Positions 1-8,721 are shown, numbered from the stretch's first letter. The stretch: DNA of 42,088 nt from Muribaculaceae bacterium (GCA_009775225.1 VSPE01000021.1:1-42088); one strand, 5' to 3'. Numbers and translations are program-made. The notes: generated by a model not told the origin, from the sequence alone.

Positions 1-41
1 CAAAGCATAAATGTCTGAAATTTCGACTGATGCTTATTTTT

Positions 42-377
42 TTATTCACATTTGTTTTTAAACAACCTCTTAATGGTCATTATAACACAATCATCATTGT
101 TCGCTCTTGTTACGGCACTTCCGTATTCAAAGGTGATTGTTTTCCCATTGTCGGTTCTCATTTCAGTAACGAGTCCCTCTGAATCTCGGTTGATTGTCGT
201 ACCGGCAACCGATTTAGGCATTTCACCGGTAAAGACGTTTGAAGGATTCACCACTCCCGGGGTACCGTTCCCTCCTCCGGGTTCATCGTTGTCGTCACTA
301 CATGAAGTGAAACCGACACACATTACAGCCAAAAACAATACGGCTGTACGCATTTTGAGAAATTTTTCCATTAGCAT
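42..377 (-). CDS. Short putative lipoprotein, apparently cut off at its C-terminus
   Basis: This encodes 111 residues with a hydrophobic signal segment followed by a lipobox (FTSC, then SDDNDEPGGG), so the product is predicted to be an exported lipoprotein. A second ATG two codons in (371) is an equally good start. The mature part (GEMPKSVAGTTINRDSEGL, then TEMRTDNGKTITFEYG) reads like the beginning of a DUF4595-type Bacteroidales lipoprotein, a recollection I could not test. Those proteins are normally clearly longer; here the reading frame stops just after a basic tail (KRLFKNKCE). That tail is translated from a sequence containing AGAGGTTGTTTA, a motif that recurs at the right end of the window, so the C-terminus may have been replaced by an insertion. 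It is preceded by a long structured leader. Function unknown. Confidence 0.55.
   Translation of the reverse strand: MLMEKFLKMRTAVLFLAVMCVGFTSCSDDNDEPGGGNGTPGVVNPSNVFTGEMPKSVAGTTINRDSEGLVTEMRTDNGKTITFEYGSAVTRANNDDCVIMTIKRLFKNKCE
59..70 (-). repeat. AGAGGTTGTTTA motif (left copy)
   Basis: On the minus strand this reads AGAGGTTGTTTA and forms the last coding part of the short lipoprotein gene. The same 12-mer occurs twice in overlapping tandem on the plus strand at 42004-42026. The copies at the two window ends are therefore in inverted orientation. It could be the end of an insertion element or a dispersed repeat; neither is proven. Confidence 0.5.
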
Positions 378-395
378 TAAATGCTTTAGCCTTCC

Positions 396-598
396 CAGCC
401 CTCAAAGAAGATGTTACCTGAAATACGAAAAGCGTGAGGACTGTTAACTTATTTCAAACGTTGGGCGTCTGGAAATGCCTTGCACTAAGATAAGCAACAG
501 TCTCCCACGCCATATACATGACGCGAGAGATGTCAACTCATTCCCGTGCTTTAGTTTTCCAGACTTTAACGTTGAGAATCAGTTAAACACTTTCGTGT
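396..598 (-). ncRNA. Long folded RNA, 6S-like architecture (leader or independent sRNA)
   Basis: The minus-strand transcript can form nested helices. Paired segments in plus coordinates are 444-449/581-586, 457-462/568-573, 467-475/556-564 (9 bp, TTTCCAGAC with GTCTGGAAA), 482-485/546-549 and 501-511/520-530 (11 bp including wobbles) around an 8-nt loop. Between the last two helices lies a symmetric internal bubble of 15 nt on each side (486-500 and 531-545). A small hairpin with a GAAA loop (ACACGAAAGTGT, 587-598) precedes it, and a 9-bp helix (396-404/435-443) follows it. A -7 element at 640-647 would start a transcript close to 634. A closing stem, open central bubble and terminal stem in about 200 nt is the layout of 6S RNA. 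It could equally be a cis-regulatory leader of the lipoprotein gene. I could not compare it with Rfam families. Confidence 0.5.
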
Positions 599-639
599 AT
601 TCTTTATTCCGCAATGTCTGCCATTGTTAAATGACACCG

Positions 640-647
640 CAAAATTA
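640..647 (-). promoter_or_regulatory. Bacteroidota -7 element for the folded RNA and lipoprotein
   Basis: The minus strand reads TAATTTTG, an exact match to the Bacteroidota -7 consensus TAnnTTTG. No clean TTTG is found at the usual 19-21 nt upstream (a TTCTG lies near). The predicted start falls about 50 nt before the first outer helix of the folded RNA. Confidence 0.45.
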
Positions 648-792
648 ATGATTTTTCTTTGATGCAGAACCATTCAAAGTATTAATTTTCAAAACTTGCA
701 AACATTAGCGTGTGCTCAACATACTTCACCGAAATTTTTTTCATTTGGAATCCCGATACATCTATCTTCGAGAATACAAATAACGAAGATTG

Positions 793-1145
793 ATGATTAC
801 AGATAATTTCAAATCATTAATAGAATTGATGCATACATTTTCTGATGAACAGAAATGTATTGACTATCTTGAATCCGTCATATGGAACGGTAATCCCGTT
901 TCACCGTTTGACCCAAGTTCAAAGGTATATAAATGTAAAGACAACCGATACCGCTGCAAAAATACGGGCAAGTATTTCAATGTAAAGACCGGAACGATAT
1001 TCGAAGGTACTAAAATCAAGTTGCAATACTGGTTCATTGCAATTACTCATCACGGATAGCTAAGTGCGATATTAACATGTACAACATCACATCAAGTATT
1101 GGGTATAATCAATCCAGTGTAATCTGATATGTAGCGCCATAGTAA
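793..1145 (+). pseudogene. Remnant of an IS1595-family (ISXO2-like) transposase
   Basis: The open part (about 88 codons from ATG 793; a TTG at 790 is also in frame) matches the N-terminal region of IS1595/ISXO2-like transposases: a zinc-ribbon-like stretch (DEQKCIDYLESVIWNG, SKVYKCKDNRYRCKNTGKYF) followed by VKTGTIFEG and LQYWFIAI. Only some of the ribbon cysteines remain. The frame ends at 1059 where the family continues into its helix-turn-helix and DDE catalytic region. Downstream codons in the same frame up to about 1135 still look like decayed family sequence (SHQVLGII) interrupted by stops. The catalytic domain is absent, so the element is dead. No intact terminal inverted repeats were identified. 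Confidence 0.65.
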
Positions 1146-1220
1146 AACCAGTGGGTGGCATCCTGAGCGACAAGTCGTTGAGACAACGGCTATCTGTATA
1201 ACAATGATAGTACACAGGAG

Positions 1221-1260
1221 TAAAAAGTCGCCCCGACACGCCGAAGCGCACCGGGGCGAC
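1221..1260 (-). terminator. Rho-independent terminator of the pectin methylesterase gene
   Basis: A perfect 9-bp GC-rich stem (GTCGCCCCG at 1227-1235 with CGGGGCGAC at 1252-1260) is followed on the minus strand by TTTTT (1226-1222). It lies 20 nt beyond the stop codon of the leftward gene. Confidence 0.85.
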
Positions 1261-1280
1261 CACTCATATATCCGATGGAG

Positions 1281-4200
1281 TTATTTTACATAAACTTTGC
1301 TTACGGAGTTGCCCTGACGGCGGATATATAGACCGCTCTCGGGATTGGCAACACGTATGCCCTGAAGGTTGAAGTATTCGGCATCGGCGTCAGTGGCGGT
1401 ATCGATAGCTTCAACACCTGTCCAGCCTTCCTTGTGAGCTTCCGACATCTCGCCGGTCACACCAGTAGCGCTGAGAGGAGCCACGGTGTATACAGCTGCG
1501 GCCCGCTGCATCATCGACGATACGGCATCGTCGAGGTCGGCAGCTTCGCAAGTGAGACCTGTAGCCATCTTCACAAATTCACCGTTGCGGAAGATGAGGT
1601 ATGCGGCAGCACCCTTCACGGCGTTCCAGTGGAGATTGCCTGCCTCATCCATGCCTACCTCGGTGGCGGGAAGCACTGCGGTGTGTTCCTTGGCATCCCA
1701 GCTATCCTTGTAGCCGAGCACATTGCGGTGTGTGAAGTAAGGCACATACTTGGCATCGAGGATAGGCGAATAGGTGTTGGTGGATGTTGGCGAGTTGGTA
1801 CGTTTGCTGAGGTCTACAGGGTTGCCGTTTCCGTCAACAGAGCCATACTCGAAGAAGTGGGTGGGCACATTGCTCATATTACGCCAGCCGGCAGGCTCGC
1901 ATACTGTGTGCATGGTGGTGTTGAGCCAGAAGTTGCGGGGTTCGTTCTGCCAGGGACGGCCAAGGTAGTAGCTGCCTTCGCCGGAGATGTCGCAGTTCAC
2001 CATCACATAGCCGTGCTTGAGCGAAGCCATGGTCGAGGGCGCGGTAATCACGCCGCCGGCCTCTGTCATGATAAAGTGACAGTTATCGTAGTAGTGGTCG
2101 CCACCGCCGCAAACATAGTCGGTCTTACCGTAGAAGGTACAGTTGTAGTAGTAGCCCTTCTCACCGGTCACCTCGGTATCCTGATGGCTCTGCATGGTCA
2201 CATTGCGCATTATGTCGAGGTTGCCGCCGTAGTGAGCCACAGCCACACCTGCGTCGTGCGGGCCGCCGAAGTCTGCGTCGTTGCGGATAGTGAGGTTCTC
2301 CATGTAGATGTTGGTGGAGTAGCGGGTAGACAGTACCGCGTAGGAAATACCGTAGCGAGTGCCGTGGATAAGCACACCTTCCTCGCTCTCGCCGATGAGA
2401 GCCACGTTGTAGAGCTTGTTGAGGTGGAGCGCCTGAGTGGTGCTGGTACCGTTGGTGTCGGCGCCGAGGTCATAGTCGCCGTTGCGAAGGTATATTACCG
2501 AGAGAGCGTCGGTAGCCTTGCTGTTGGTAGCGGAGAGAGCAGCCACGGCAGCCTTAAGCTCATCGGCGTTGCTCACCACGGTGAAGCGGTCGGCATCCAT
2601 AGCTTCGGCCACGGGTTCGCTGCCGGTGGTAAAGGTATAGGCCACCTCATCGGTGTTGTGGGTGCCGAACTTGTCGGTGAGGGCGCCGGCGGGGATAGTA
2701 AGGGTATACTCTGTATCATACTCCATATCCCAAAGGGGGAAGTAGAGAGTGCCTTCACCACCGTATGCAGTGACAGAAGTACCGTTGAAGTCTACGGTGC
2801 AATCTTTCATCTCGCGGTCGAAGGTAAGGGCAACAACGGTGTGGTTGCGGCCTGCGGTGGCAGTGTGCGATGCAAGCTTGGGCGCGGGAGCCTCCGGAAT
2901 AACTTCCTCATATACGAAGTCCCACCACCATACGGGCTGGTTGCCACCCTCGAAAGTAACGTCGAAACCGGCACCGGCGCTATGGTTCTCAACCACGCAC
3001 ACGAGGTTATAGGCATTTGCGCCACCCTGACCGAACGAGCTTGCTGTAGGCATCCACACGGTGCCGTTCTCACATGTAACCGATGTGATGCGGCCTGCGG
3101 CATAATTGTCGAAGAGGTTGCTGAGTATGATTTTCTTTACTTTCATGCTCGAGGGCAGGTCGATGTGCACGCTGTTGCCGTTCTTGGTATTGAACTTGAA
3201 CTGAGTGCCGCCCCAGCCGTCGTTTACAGGCTTGATTGTATAAAGACCGTTGGTCCAGGTGTTGTCGGCACCGTTGCCGGCCGAGTCGTAGCGCACGGTA
3301 GAGGAGAGGTCGTTTTCTGCATTATCATAGATATGTATGCCTTCGACAGTCACGGTATAGTCTTTTGAGAGGTCGCCGAGCTTGCCTGTGAAAGTATAGG
3401 AGGCAGTGGTGCCGTTAAGCGTAGCTTTGCCTTCCACAGAAGAGCCGTCGGCAAAAGTAACTGCGAGCTTGGGAAGCGCGGTGTATACGCGGTCGGATAC
3501 GGTGGTGGTGCCGCTATTGTTGAGGTCGGCGAGTACATCGAGTTCCTCTCCATCGAGGGTGAGCTTGCTCACTACCACATCGCCCAGGTGGAAGAAACGA
3601 ACCTTATATTCGGTCTGGCCGGCAAATACGCCTTCTTCAGTAGCAAGCGAGAGGGTCACTTCGGTCTGCTCGTTGCGTGCGGGAGTTGCGATAGTGTACA
3701 CACCGTCGGTGGCTGTGAGCACGTTCTCGCCTTCTTTTACGGTGAGGACGGCATTCTCATAATCTACCTTAAAACTTAATGTGGCGGCATCGTATGCGAA
3801 AGGAATGTTATAAGCCCAGTCGTAGCCTTCAACGACAGTTGCTTCCTGGCCTTCGGCTGTAACGGCAGATACCTGCGCAAATTTGTCGCCTACTTTATTT
3901 ACAGAGAAGTCGCGCCAGTTTACGAGGTAGCCTGTGCTTGCGCTGGCAAACGACATGGCGAGCATCTTCTTGCCTGCGGTGAGCTTGCCTGCAAGAAGTA
4001 TATCCTGCACTCCCTTAACAGTGGGCTGAGTGGCAGACACCTCTACATTGCCGGTAGCCTCGTCGGTAACAGTCACTGTCACATCGGCGGCGTTGCTGTA
4101 GTAGTAGAAGTCGATATTGAGGCTGTAGACACCTTCTTCGGTAACAAATACTTTATATTCGCCCTTGGCGCCATTCTTAACATAGCCTACGTTTGTATCG

Positions 4201-5441
4201 CTGTTTTCGAGTCTGCAACCACCGCTATATTTGCCGCTGATGATATGGACCGTGCCGGGGAGTCCGTCGTAGCCTGCGGGGATTTCGGGCTTCTCCTCAA
4301 CTTCGCCTTCGCCTGTCCATACAAATTCTGGAGCCTTGAAGTTGCCTGCGAAGCGGTCGCCACCGCCGAGAGCAAATGCGAAAGTCACATTCTTTAGGCC
4401 TTCGGTAACAGTACCTGTAAGAGCGAAATCAATGGGTTCCCACTTGGTACTGTTCTTCGGGAAAGAGCCGTCGTACACAGCCTCGGTAACGCCGGTAGCC
4501 GCGTCGGCAACGGTAATCTTGATGAAGCTGTTGCCATACGAGTAATCCACGGGTATAACGGCATTGTAAGTACCCTGCTTCTTGGCGTATACATTCTTGA
4601 AAGTAACCGAGCGGCCGTCGTAGGCGCTGCAGAAGTTCTTATCCCCCTCGTTGCCTTCAACGCTTATGCCGCCCGAGAAGTCGTAGTTGTCGTCGGTGGT
4701 GGCGCTTTCAGGTACGGGGAAGGTTCCTGGCATGGTGAAGAAGTGGTCAGGTTCAACGGGGGTGTCGCCGCCTTCGCCTTCTTCAACAGAACCTTTAACG
4801 ACCATATTGGCGATGTAATACTCTCCCAGTTTGGTCAGGTCTTTCTTTGCAAGAGGATAGATACGTATTTTCAATGGGTTCTCAGCAGTCGCAGTGATAC
4901 CGCTTACATTGTAAGAAAGAGTGCGGGCAGCGATGCTGAGGTCGGTAGCATTGTCTCGCACTGGGGTAACACCCACGGCAAGGTCTTTTGTCACATCACC
5001 AGCTTCAACAACAACATCAAGACGACCGTCGCCGAAGCCCTTGTTAAGCCATTCAAATGATACATTAGAGGGAGTGAATGAAACTGTAGGAGTTACGGTG
5101 AACTCAATGTAACCTCCTTCTACTCGTGCAAGTGTCACATTAGAGGCAGTGTGCAGTGAAGACATTGAAGTTCCGTCAAATTCCTTTGTAAGATTAGCAC
5201 CGTTTTTATCTCCGGGCAACACTTCAGAGCCAAGATTGGCGGCAATCGTCAGTGACGATGAAGTTGAAGTGCCTGACATATCTTCCAGACCACTTCTGAG
5301 GCTCCAGCTCACAGTCGCCTCGCTCGCTGCACGCATCGGAGCGTTAAGCTCGGGAGCGGCAGCCGAAACGGCAGCGTATGCCATGGAGGCTGTGGCAGCA
5401 ATGCCTACAAGTCCTGCAAAAAGTTTGTTGACTTTTTTCAT
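1281..5441 (-). CDS. Large modular secreted pectin methylesterase (CE8)
   Basis: This 1,386-residue secreted protein carries a C-terminal pectinesterase domain (about residues 960-1260) that should remove methyl esters from homogalacturonan. The family motifs are present: QSHQDTEV near 1087, with the catalytic Gln/Asp pair; YGKTDYV near 1108, corresponding to the canonical DFIFG Asp; and YLGRPW near 1161, with the substrate-binding Arg. An N-terminal signal peptide precedes several beta-rich modules: an unknown domain (about 35-225), two related CBM6/35-like modules (about 232-385 and 395-525) sharing an EGxY...VTVTDEATG-type pattern, further Ig-like segments, and an SbsA-like Ig module (about 852-937). 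The protein ends in a Bacteroidales tail (AEYFNLQGIRV, then GLYIRRQG) like that of the divergent PL11 enzyme. Single-domain CE8 enzymes are about 300-400 residues, so most of this protein is accessory. Domain limits are estimates. Confidence 0.88.
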   Translation of the reverse strand: MKKVNKLFAGLVGIAATASMAYAAVSAAAPELNAPMRAASEATVSWSLRSGLEDMSGTSTSSSLTIAANLGSEVLPGDKNGANLTKEFDGTSMSSLHTASNVTLARVEGGYIEFTVTPTVSFTPSNVSFEWLNKGFGDGRLDVVVEAGDVTKDLAVGVTPVRDNATDLSIAARTLSYNVSGITATAENPLKIRIYPLAKKDLTKLGEYYIANMVVKGSVEEGEGGDTPVEPDHFFTMPGTFPVPESATTDDNYDFSGGISVEGNEGDKNFCSAYDGRSVTFKNVYAKKQGTYNAVIPVDYSYGNSFIKITVADAATGVTEAVYDGSFPKNSTKWEPIDFALTGTVTEGLKNVTFAFALGGGDRFAGNFKAPEFVWTGEGEVEEKPEIPAGYDGLPGTVHIISGKYSGGCRLENSDTNVGYVKNGAKGEYKVFVTEEGVYSLNIDFYYYSNAADVTVTVTDEATGNVEVSATQPTVKGVQDILLAGKLTAGKKMLAMSFASASTGYLVNWRDFSVNKVGDKFAQVSAVTAEGQEATVVEGYDWAYNIPFAYDAATLSFKVDYENAVLTVKEGENVLTATDGVYTIATPARNEQTEVTLSLATEEGVFAGQTEYKVRFFHLGDVVVSKLTLDGEELDVLADLNNSGTTTVSDRVYTALPKLAVTFADGSSVEGKATLNGTTASYTFTGKLGDLSKDYTVTVEGIHIYDNAENDLSSTVRYDSAGNGADNTWTNGLYTIKPVNDGWGGTQFKFNTKNGNSVHIDLPSSMKVKKIILSNLFDNYAAGRITSVTCENGTVWMPTASSFGQGGANAYNLVCVVENHSAGAGFDVTFEGGNQPVWWWDFVYEEVIPEAPAPKLASHTATAGRNHTVVALTFDREMKDCTVDFNGTSVTAYGGEGTLYFPLWDMEYDTEYTLTIPAGALTDKFGTHNTDEVAYTFTTGSEPVAEAMDADRFTVVSNADELKAAVAALSATNSKATDALSVIYLRNGDYDLGADTNGTSTTQALHLNKLYNVALIGESEEGVLIHGTRYGISYAVLSTRYSTNIYMENLTIRNDADFGGPHDAGVAVAHYGGNLDIMRNVTMQSHQDTEVTGEKGYYYNCTFYGKTDYVCGGGDHYYDNCHFIMTEAGGVITAPSTMASLKHGYVMVNCDISGEGSYYLGRPWQNEPRNFWLNTTMHTVCEPAGWRNMSNVPTHFFEYGSVDGNGNPVDLSKRTNSPTSTNTYSPILDAKYVPYFTHRNVLGYKDSWDAKEHTAVLPATEVGMDEAGNLHWNAVKGAAAYLIFRNGEFVKMATGLTCEAADLDDAVSSMMQRAAAVYTVAPLSATGVTGEMSEAHKEGWTGVEAIDTATDADAEYFNLQGIRVANPESGLYIRRQGNSVSKVYVK

Positions 5442-5498
5442 GGTTTGATTTTTAGGTTATAAAATTTATGGTTTAACGTATTTTCGGGAATTACGGCC

Positions 5499-5506
5499 CA
5501 AAATTA
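5499..5506 (-). promoter_or_regulatory. -7 element upstream of the pectin methylesterase gene
   Basis: The minus strand reads TAATTTTG (TAnnTTTG consensus) about 58 nt before the ATG at 5441. No matching -33 TTTG was found at the proper distance, so the call rests on the -7 box and its position. Confidence 0.4.
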
Positions 5507-5627
5507 CTTACACGCACGCGAGCATTGGGTGTAAATTCTGACGGCAAAAGAGCTAAAAGCACACATAAAAAGCCCTTTTACACACGAAAACGTCAATTTT
5601 TGCCCTTTAACACCTGTTTTATAGGAC

Positions 5628-5635
5628 TACCTTTG
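5628..5635 (+). promoter_or_regulatory. -7 element upstream of the PL11 lyase gene
   Basis: TACCTTTG fits TAnnTTTG and lies about 50 nt before the ATG at 5686. A weak TTTA sits 18 nt upstream (5606-5609). The 244-nt divergent intergenic region therefore holds back-to-back promoters for the two pectin enzymes. Confidence 0.45.
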
Positions 5636-5685
5636 CGACACATTATAATATTATAATAATCTGCACATAACCGAATAATCCACCC

Positions 5686-8634
5686 ATGAAGAAATCACTG
5701 TTTGCACTTGCCATGCTTGCTTCGCTCAGCGCCGGTGCGGCCACTCCGCAGGCCGAGAAACTCGACCGCGGACTCATCGCCGTGAAAGCCGAGTCGGGCG
5801 TTTTCGTGTCGTGGCGCTCTCTTGCCACCGACGACCCCTCGATGACCTTCGACCTCTACCGCGACGGTGTGAAAGTAAACCGCAATCCTATCACTGCCGG
5901 CACAAACTATCCTGATACTCGCGGCAAAGTCACCACCAAATACTATGTGACAGCGTCGGTCGACGGCACCGTAGTAGAAACCTCTCCCGAAATCGGCGTA
6001 GAACCCGAAGCATACAAACGCCTAACCCTTGACCGACCCGCCGGAGGCACAACCAAGTCGGGCGAGAAATACACTTACAGCCCCAACGACTGCAGCGTGG
6101 GCGACATCGACGGCGACGGCCAATACGAAATCTTTGTGAAATGGGACCCATCCAACTCGCACGACAACTCCGAAGGCGGATACACCGGCAACGTGTATAT
6201 CGACTGCTACACCCTCGAAGGCGAAAAGAAATGGCGCATCGACCTCGGCCGGAACATACGAGCAGGCGCACACTACACCCAGTTCATGGTATATGACCTC
6301 GACGGCGACGGTCGCGCGGAAATGGTATGCAAGACGGCCCCCGGCACCAAGGACGGCAAAGGTAAATACGTAATCATGGGCAACGACGACCCCTCTGCCG
6401 TATACGCATCCGACAATTCGGGAAACAAACGCGGCCAGATAATATCAGGCCCCGAATACCTTACCGTATTCGATGGCGAGACAGGTTCCGAAATACATAC
6501 CGTGGCATACGAGCCCGCACGCTCGGTGCGCAATTCAAGCCAGTGGGGCGACAGCTACGGCGGACGCTCCGAGCGCTATCTTGCATGCGTGGCATATCTC
6601 GACGGCATACACCCCTCGGTAGTTATGTGCCGTGGATACTACACAGCATCGTATCTCTGCGCCTGGGACTTCGACGGCACCAAGCTCACAAAGCGCTGGC
6701 TGCATAAGAGCGAGACCCCGGGACAGGGCGCATACGGCGAAGGCGCACACTCGCTCACCGTGGGCGACGTAGACGGCGACGGATGCGACGAAATCGTATA
6801 CGGCTCGGCCTGCATCGACCACGACGGCTCGCTGCTCTACCGCACAGGCGCCGGCCACGGCGACGCACTCCACCTTGGCGACTTCGACCCCTCGCGTCCC
6901 GGGCTGGAAGTGTTCATGGTACACGAAGAAAAGAAAAAGAAATACGATGCCGAGTTCCGCGACTCCCGCACCGGCAAAATTATATGGAGCATACCCAACT
7001 CCACAAACGACATAGGCCGCGGCCTCATCGCCGACCTCAGCGACCGCTACGAAGGTCATGAGATGTGGCCCGGGAAATACTACACCGGCAGCGACGACGA
7101 AGGCAGCAACGCCACCTTCGACACCAAAGGCAACATCCTGGCAAACTACCGGCCCTCGAGCAATTTCCGCATCTACTGGGACGGCGACCTCCAGGACGAA
7201 CTCTTCGACGGCAACTACGACAAAACAGCAAAATCATCCGCCCCGACCATACAGAAAGTATCGGCAGGTCTCGGAGCCATAGAGAAGACATGGGCGTTCG
7301 CCAAGTACAACGCTCAGTCGTGCAATACCACCAAAGCCACACCATGCCTCCAGGCCGACATCCTCGGCGACTGGCGCGAGGAACTTATCCTGTGGGACGG
7401 CGCCACATCTTCCGACCTGCTCATCTTCACCACCACAGAGTCGAGCAAATACCGCGTGCCCTGCCTTATGCAAGACCACAACTACCGCATGGCTATCGCA
7501 TGGCAGAACGTGGGATATAACCAGCCGCCACATCTTGGCTACAATCTGGCCGATGTGGTAGACCCCAAAGCTAAAATAACCGTGACCGAAGGCTCACTCA
7601 ACCAAAGCGTGGAGGAAGGGATGCCCATGCAGACTATCAAGGGTACATGGCGCGTGGCACCCCGCGTCGAGGCCCGCAACCTGCCCGAAGGCATCACATG
7701 CGACATCGACACCGAAGCCAAGACGTTCACCATATCAGGTGCCCCCACAACAGCCGGCACTTATCGCTTTACTGTGGCCACTCGCGACGCCACATCGTCG
7801 GCAGCCATTGTGATAAACCTCACCGTTGGCGTCGTACAGACCATAGAGCCTATAGCACACTACACATTCGAACAGCTGGGAGCATCCACTCCCAACAGCG
7901 TATCAGGCGAAGCCGCCGTATTCGGCATGCCGCGCCTCACCGAAGGCATTCGCGGCATGGCCGTACAGCTCAACGGAACTACCGACTACTTCACCCAGCC
8001 GGCCTACGAGCAGATGCAGCTCGGCTCATCCGACTTCTCTATCGAGCTGTGGTTCAACTCCACCGACGACGCAGCATATATCCTGCACAAAGGCAGCATG
8101 GCGCGCAACGACAATGCCGGAACATCCGGTAAATGGGTCGGCCTCGAATACAAAAACGGCGACCTCAAATTCGCCATAGACGACGATGCTGCCAAAAGCG
8201 AAGTCAAGTACGCGGCTTCCGACTTCTTCGACGGACAGTGGCATCACCTCGTGGCCGTACGCGACCGCATCGAAAAAAAGCTCAAGCTGTATATCGACGG
8301 CGAACTTAAGGCAGAAGCAGCCGACTCAACCGATGACATCTCAGACAACAACGAAGCCATAGTAATCGGCAACGTAAACACAAGCTTCGACAACTTCTTC
8401 CGAGGCAGTCTCGACGAACTCACCGTATATTCGGGAGCCATGAGCGCAGCTACCGTAGCTCAGCGCTATGAGGCCCGAGGCGCCGACACCGGCATCGATG
8501 CACCACGTGTACCCTCTACCGACGGCGCAGCCCGCTACTTCGACCCCGTGACAGGTATGGAAGTACGCAACCCGCAGCAAGGCATATACATCCGCGTAGA
8601 CAACGACGGTGCCAGAAAAGTGCTGGTAAGATAA
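5686..8634 (+). CDS. Rhamnogalacturonan lyase (PL11) with LamG domain
   Basis: The 982-residue product has an N-terminal signal peptide (cleavage around residue 19-21) and is predicted to cleave the alternating rhamnose-galacturonate backbone of rhamnogalacturonan I by beta-elimination. Residues about 25-620 match the PL11 (YesW/YesX) fold: an opening LDRGLIAVKAESGVFVSWR segment, then a propeller with repeated calcium-binding signatures (DIDGDG near 140, DLDGDGRAE near 205, DVDGDGCDE near 362). After the lyase come a putative Ig-like segment (about 643-715) and a LamG/concanavalin-like module (about 720-920, LNGTTDYF, FSIELWF, WHHLVAVRD), which probably binds glycan. The tail (ARYFDPVTGMEVRNPQQGIYI) resembles that of the neighbouring pectin methylesterase. 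It is transcribed divergently from that gene and ends at a strong terminator. Confidence 0.9.
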   Translation: MKKSLFALAMLASLSAGAATPQAEKLDRGLIAVKAESGVFVSWRSLATDDPSMTFDLYRDGVKVNRNPITAGTNYPDTRGKVTTKYYVTASVDGTVVETSPEIGVEPEAYKRLTLDRPAGGTTKSGEKYTYSPNDCSVGDIDGDGQYEIFVKWDPSNSHDNSEGGYTGNVYIDCYTLEGEKKWRIDLGRNIRAGAHYTQFMVYDLDGDGRAEMVCKTAPGTKDGKGKYVIMGNDDPSAVYASDNSGNKRGQIISGPEYLTVFDGETGSEIHTVAYEPARSVRNSSQWGDSYGGRSERYLACVAYLDGIHPSVVMCRGYYTASYLCAWDFDGTKLTKRWLHKSETPGQGAYGEGAHSLTVGDVDGDGCDEIVYGSACIDHDGSLLYRTGAGHGDALHLGDFDPSRPGLEVFMVHEEKKKKYDAEFRDSRTGKIIWSIPNSTNDIGRGLIADLSDRYEGHEMWPGKYYTGSDDEGSNATFDTKGNILANYRPSSNFRIYWDGDLQDELFDGNYDKTAKSSAPTIQKVSAGLGAIEKTWAFAKYNAQSCNTTKATPCLQADILGDWREELILWDGATSSDLLIFTTTESSKYRVPCLMQDHNYRMAIAWQNVGYNQPPHLGYNLADVVDPKAKITVTEGSLNQSVEEGMPMQTIKGTWRVAPRVEARNLPEGITCDIDTEAKTFTISGAPTTAGTYRFTVATRDATSSAAIVINLTVGVVQTIEPIAHYTFEQLGASTPNSVSGEAAVFGMPRLTEGIRGMAVQLNGTTDYFTQPAYEQMQLGSSDFSIELWFNSTDDAAYILHKGSMARNDNAGTSGKWVGLEYKNGDLKFAIDDDAAKSEVKYAASDFFDGQWHHLVAVRDRIEKKLKLYIDGELKAEAADSTDDISDNNEAIVIGNVNTSFDNFFRGSLDELTVYSGAMSAATVAQRYEARGADTGIDAPRVPSTDGAARYFDPVTGMEVRNPQQGIYIRVDNDGARKVLVR

Positions 8635-8660
8635 AAACACACTGAAATTCAAAAGCGAAA

Positions 8661-8697
8661 AGCGCCGTTATCCGTTTCGGATAGCGACGCTTTTTTT
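8661..8697. terminator. Bidirectional terminator between converging genes
   Basis: A 14-bp imperfect stem (8661-8674 with 8678-8691, one wobble and one mismatch) around a 3-nt loop is followed on the plus strand by seven T (8691-8697). On the minus strand it is followed by TTTTCGCTTTT. It separates the PL11 gene from the convergent two-gene ATPase module. Confidence 0.8.
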
Positions 8698-8721
8698 GCT
8701 ATAACTTATCAATCACAGCTG

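Noticed and set aside
88..101. ATCATTGTT shared near the left motif copy and near 42029
   Set aside because: It is in direct rather than inverted orientation, is short, and is explained on the left by lipoprotein codons; chance is sufficient.
1434..3368. 644-codon open frame opposite the pectin methylesterase gene
   Set aside because: It lies fully inside the CE8 gene on the other strand, lacks any family motif, and its His/Val-rich product is a codon-bias shadow of GC-rich coding sequence.
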